Shown here in pieces: positions 6,444 to 7,980 of a stretch of DNA of 7,980 bases (its first letter is position 1; each line of letters starts with the position of its first letter). The position numbers and the translations under genes are program-made. The notes under the pieces were generated by a model, which was given only the letters and a program-made list of their open reading frames with translations, had not been told where the DNA came from and searched no databases. Source of the DNA: Planctomycetota bacterium (lineage in GTDB: Bacteria > Planctomycetota > Phycisphaerae > Phycisphaerales > UBA1924); contig JAEYTB010000064.1 in NCBI GenBank assembly GCA_023434205.1, forward strand, positions 1 through 7,980, written 5' to 3'.

Positions 6444-6689
6444 TCAGGCTGACCGCTTGCGGCGAGCGCTCCGCTTTGCCGGGGCCTGAGCACCCTGCGC
6501 CTGGCGTACCTCGGCGAGGACTTCCTCAATGCCTACACCCTTGAGGAGTGCCCTGCGATCATTCATGTAGTCGCCGCGCCCCGGCCGCAGCGCGGCGATA
6601 AACCTGACCGCGTCGGGGTACCCGAGCGCGCGAACAAGTGCCCGCGTGCCCTAATCAGTAATCTCGGGGAGGGTTCGGACCTTGCTCAC
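6444..6689 (-). pseudogene. Small gene of unrecognised family, interrupted by an in-frame TAG
   Basis: On the minus strand a GTG at 6689 (or an in-frame GTG at 6701 preceded by GGAAGG) opens 'MSKVRTLPEITD'. A TAG follows at 6651-6653, then the same frame runs 68 more codons to a TGA at 6444-6446. The downstream part reads as a real protein: 'RALVRALGYPDAVRFI', then 'LRPGRGDYMNDRRALLKG', then an acidic helix 'IEEVLAEVRQAQ' and a basic tail 'AKRSARRKRSA'. The pattern 'AVRF-x7-G-D-Y-x3-R-x2-L' resembles small hypothetical proteins I have seen but cannot name. No ATG, GTG or TTG lies between the TAG and codon 42, so a start after the stop would lose most of the conserved-looking core. Codons such as CTT, GTT, TTT, GTA and AGG are unusual beside its neighbours, hinting at transfer. 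It may be a nonsense pseudogene, a sequencing error, or amber read-through. Confidence 0.55.
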
Positions 6690-6720
6690 GTGAGAACTCA
6701 CTCGCCTTCCGCTCTCTGCT

Positions 6721-6759
6721 CCCCGCCTTCCTCTGCGCCCTCCGCGTTCTCTGCGGTTC
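6721..6759 (-). repeat. Intergenic purine-rich repeat, copy C (3' of asnS)
   Basis: Read on the minus strand it begins GAACCGCAGAGAACGCGGAG, 7 nt after the asnS TAA, and continues GGCGCAGAGGAAGGCGGGG. It matches copy B in the order GAAC, CAGAG, CGGAG and again reads away from its gene. There is no inverted partner here. A short GTGAG/CTCAC inverted pair at 6690-6701 lies further downstream. Confidence 0.7.
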
Positions 6760-6766
6760 AACTCCC

Positions 6767-7980
<1,214 letters not shown>

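Noticed and set aside
5608..6544. Long plus-strand open frames opposite the methyltransferase gene
   Set aside because: They encode Arg/Pro/His-rich low-complexity sequence. The minus strand carries the clear SAM-binding motifs.

Overview
The window is GC-rich DNA with strongly C/G-ending codons. It looks like a planctomycete chromosome, most likely of the Phycisphaerae type. This is inferred from two neighbouring exported proteins with C-terminal Ca-binding dockerin-like modules (one ending in Gly-Gly-Pro-Cys), from a Cys-rich 'GACC' repeat protein of a style I associate with that phylum, and from intergenic 'CAGAG/CGGAG' repeats. No rRNA, tRNA, CRISPR array or transposase gene was seen.

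Layout, left to right. Positions 8-1586 (+) hold a tight three-gene cluster joined by two ATGA stop/start overlaps: a small TPR protein, a RecX-family regulator of RecA, and a lipoprotein of unknown function. Positions 1778-3799 (+) encode a secreted protein made of 13 tandem copies of a ~45-residue, six-cysteine module followed by a dockerin-like Ca-binding domain; a GC-rich hairpin terminator candidate follows. Positions 4012-5547 (+) encode a second secreted, dockerin-tailed protein with a beta-rich body containing loose 'N-x-x-G-x-x-A-F'-like repeats.

From 5677 to the right edge everything is on the minus strand. asnS (asparaginyl-tRNA synthetase, 5' end beyond the window) comes first in transcription order. 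It is followed by a small gene of unrecognised family interrupted by an in-frame TAG, then by a class I SAM-dependent methyltransferase that converges on the second dockerin gene.

The most interesting non-coding signal is a family of purine-rich intergenic repeats. Three copies lie 7-15 nt after the stop codons of three genes, each reading away from its gene. Two of them face each other between the convergent genes and form a long hairpin. The two dockerin proteins probably act outside the cytoplasm in a shared surface or matrix context. The recX cluster and asnS are housekeeping. I see no defence system or mobile element. The best candidates for new biology are the Cys-rich repeat protein, the 3'-end repeat family and the broken small gene.
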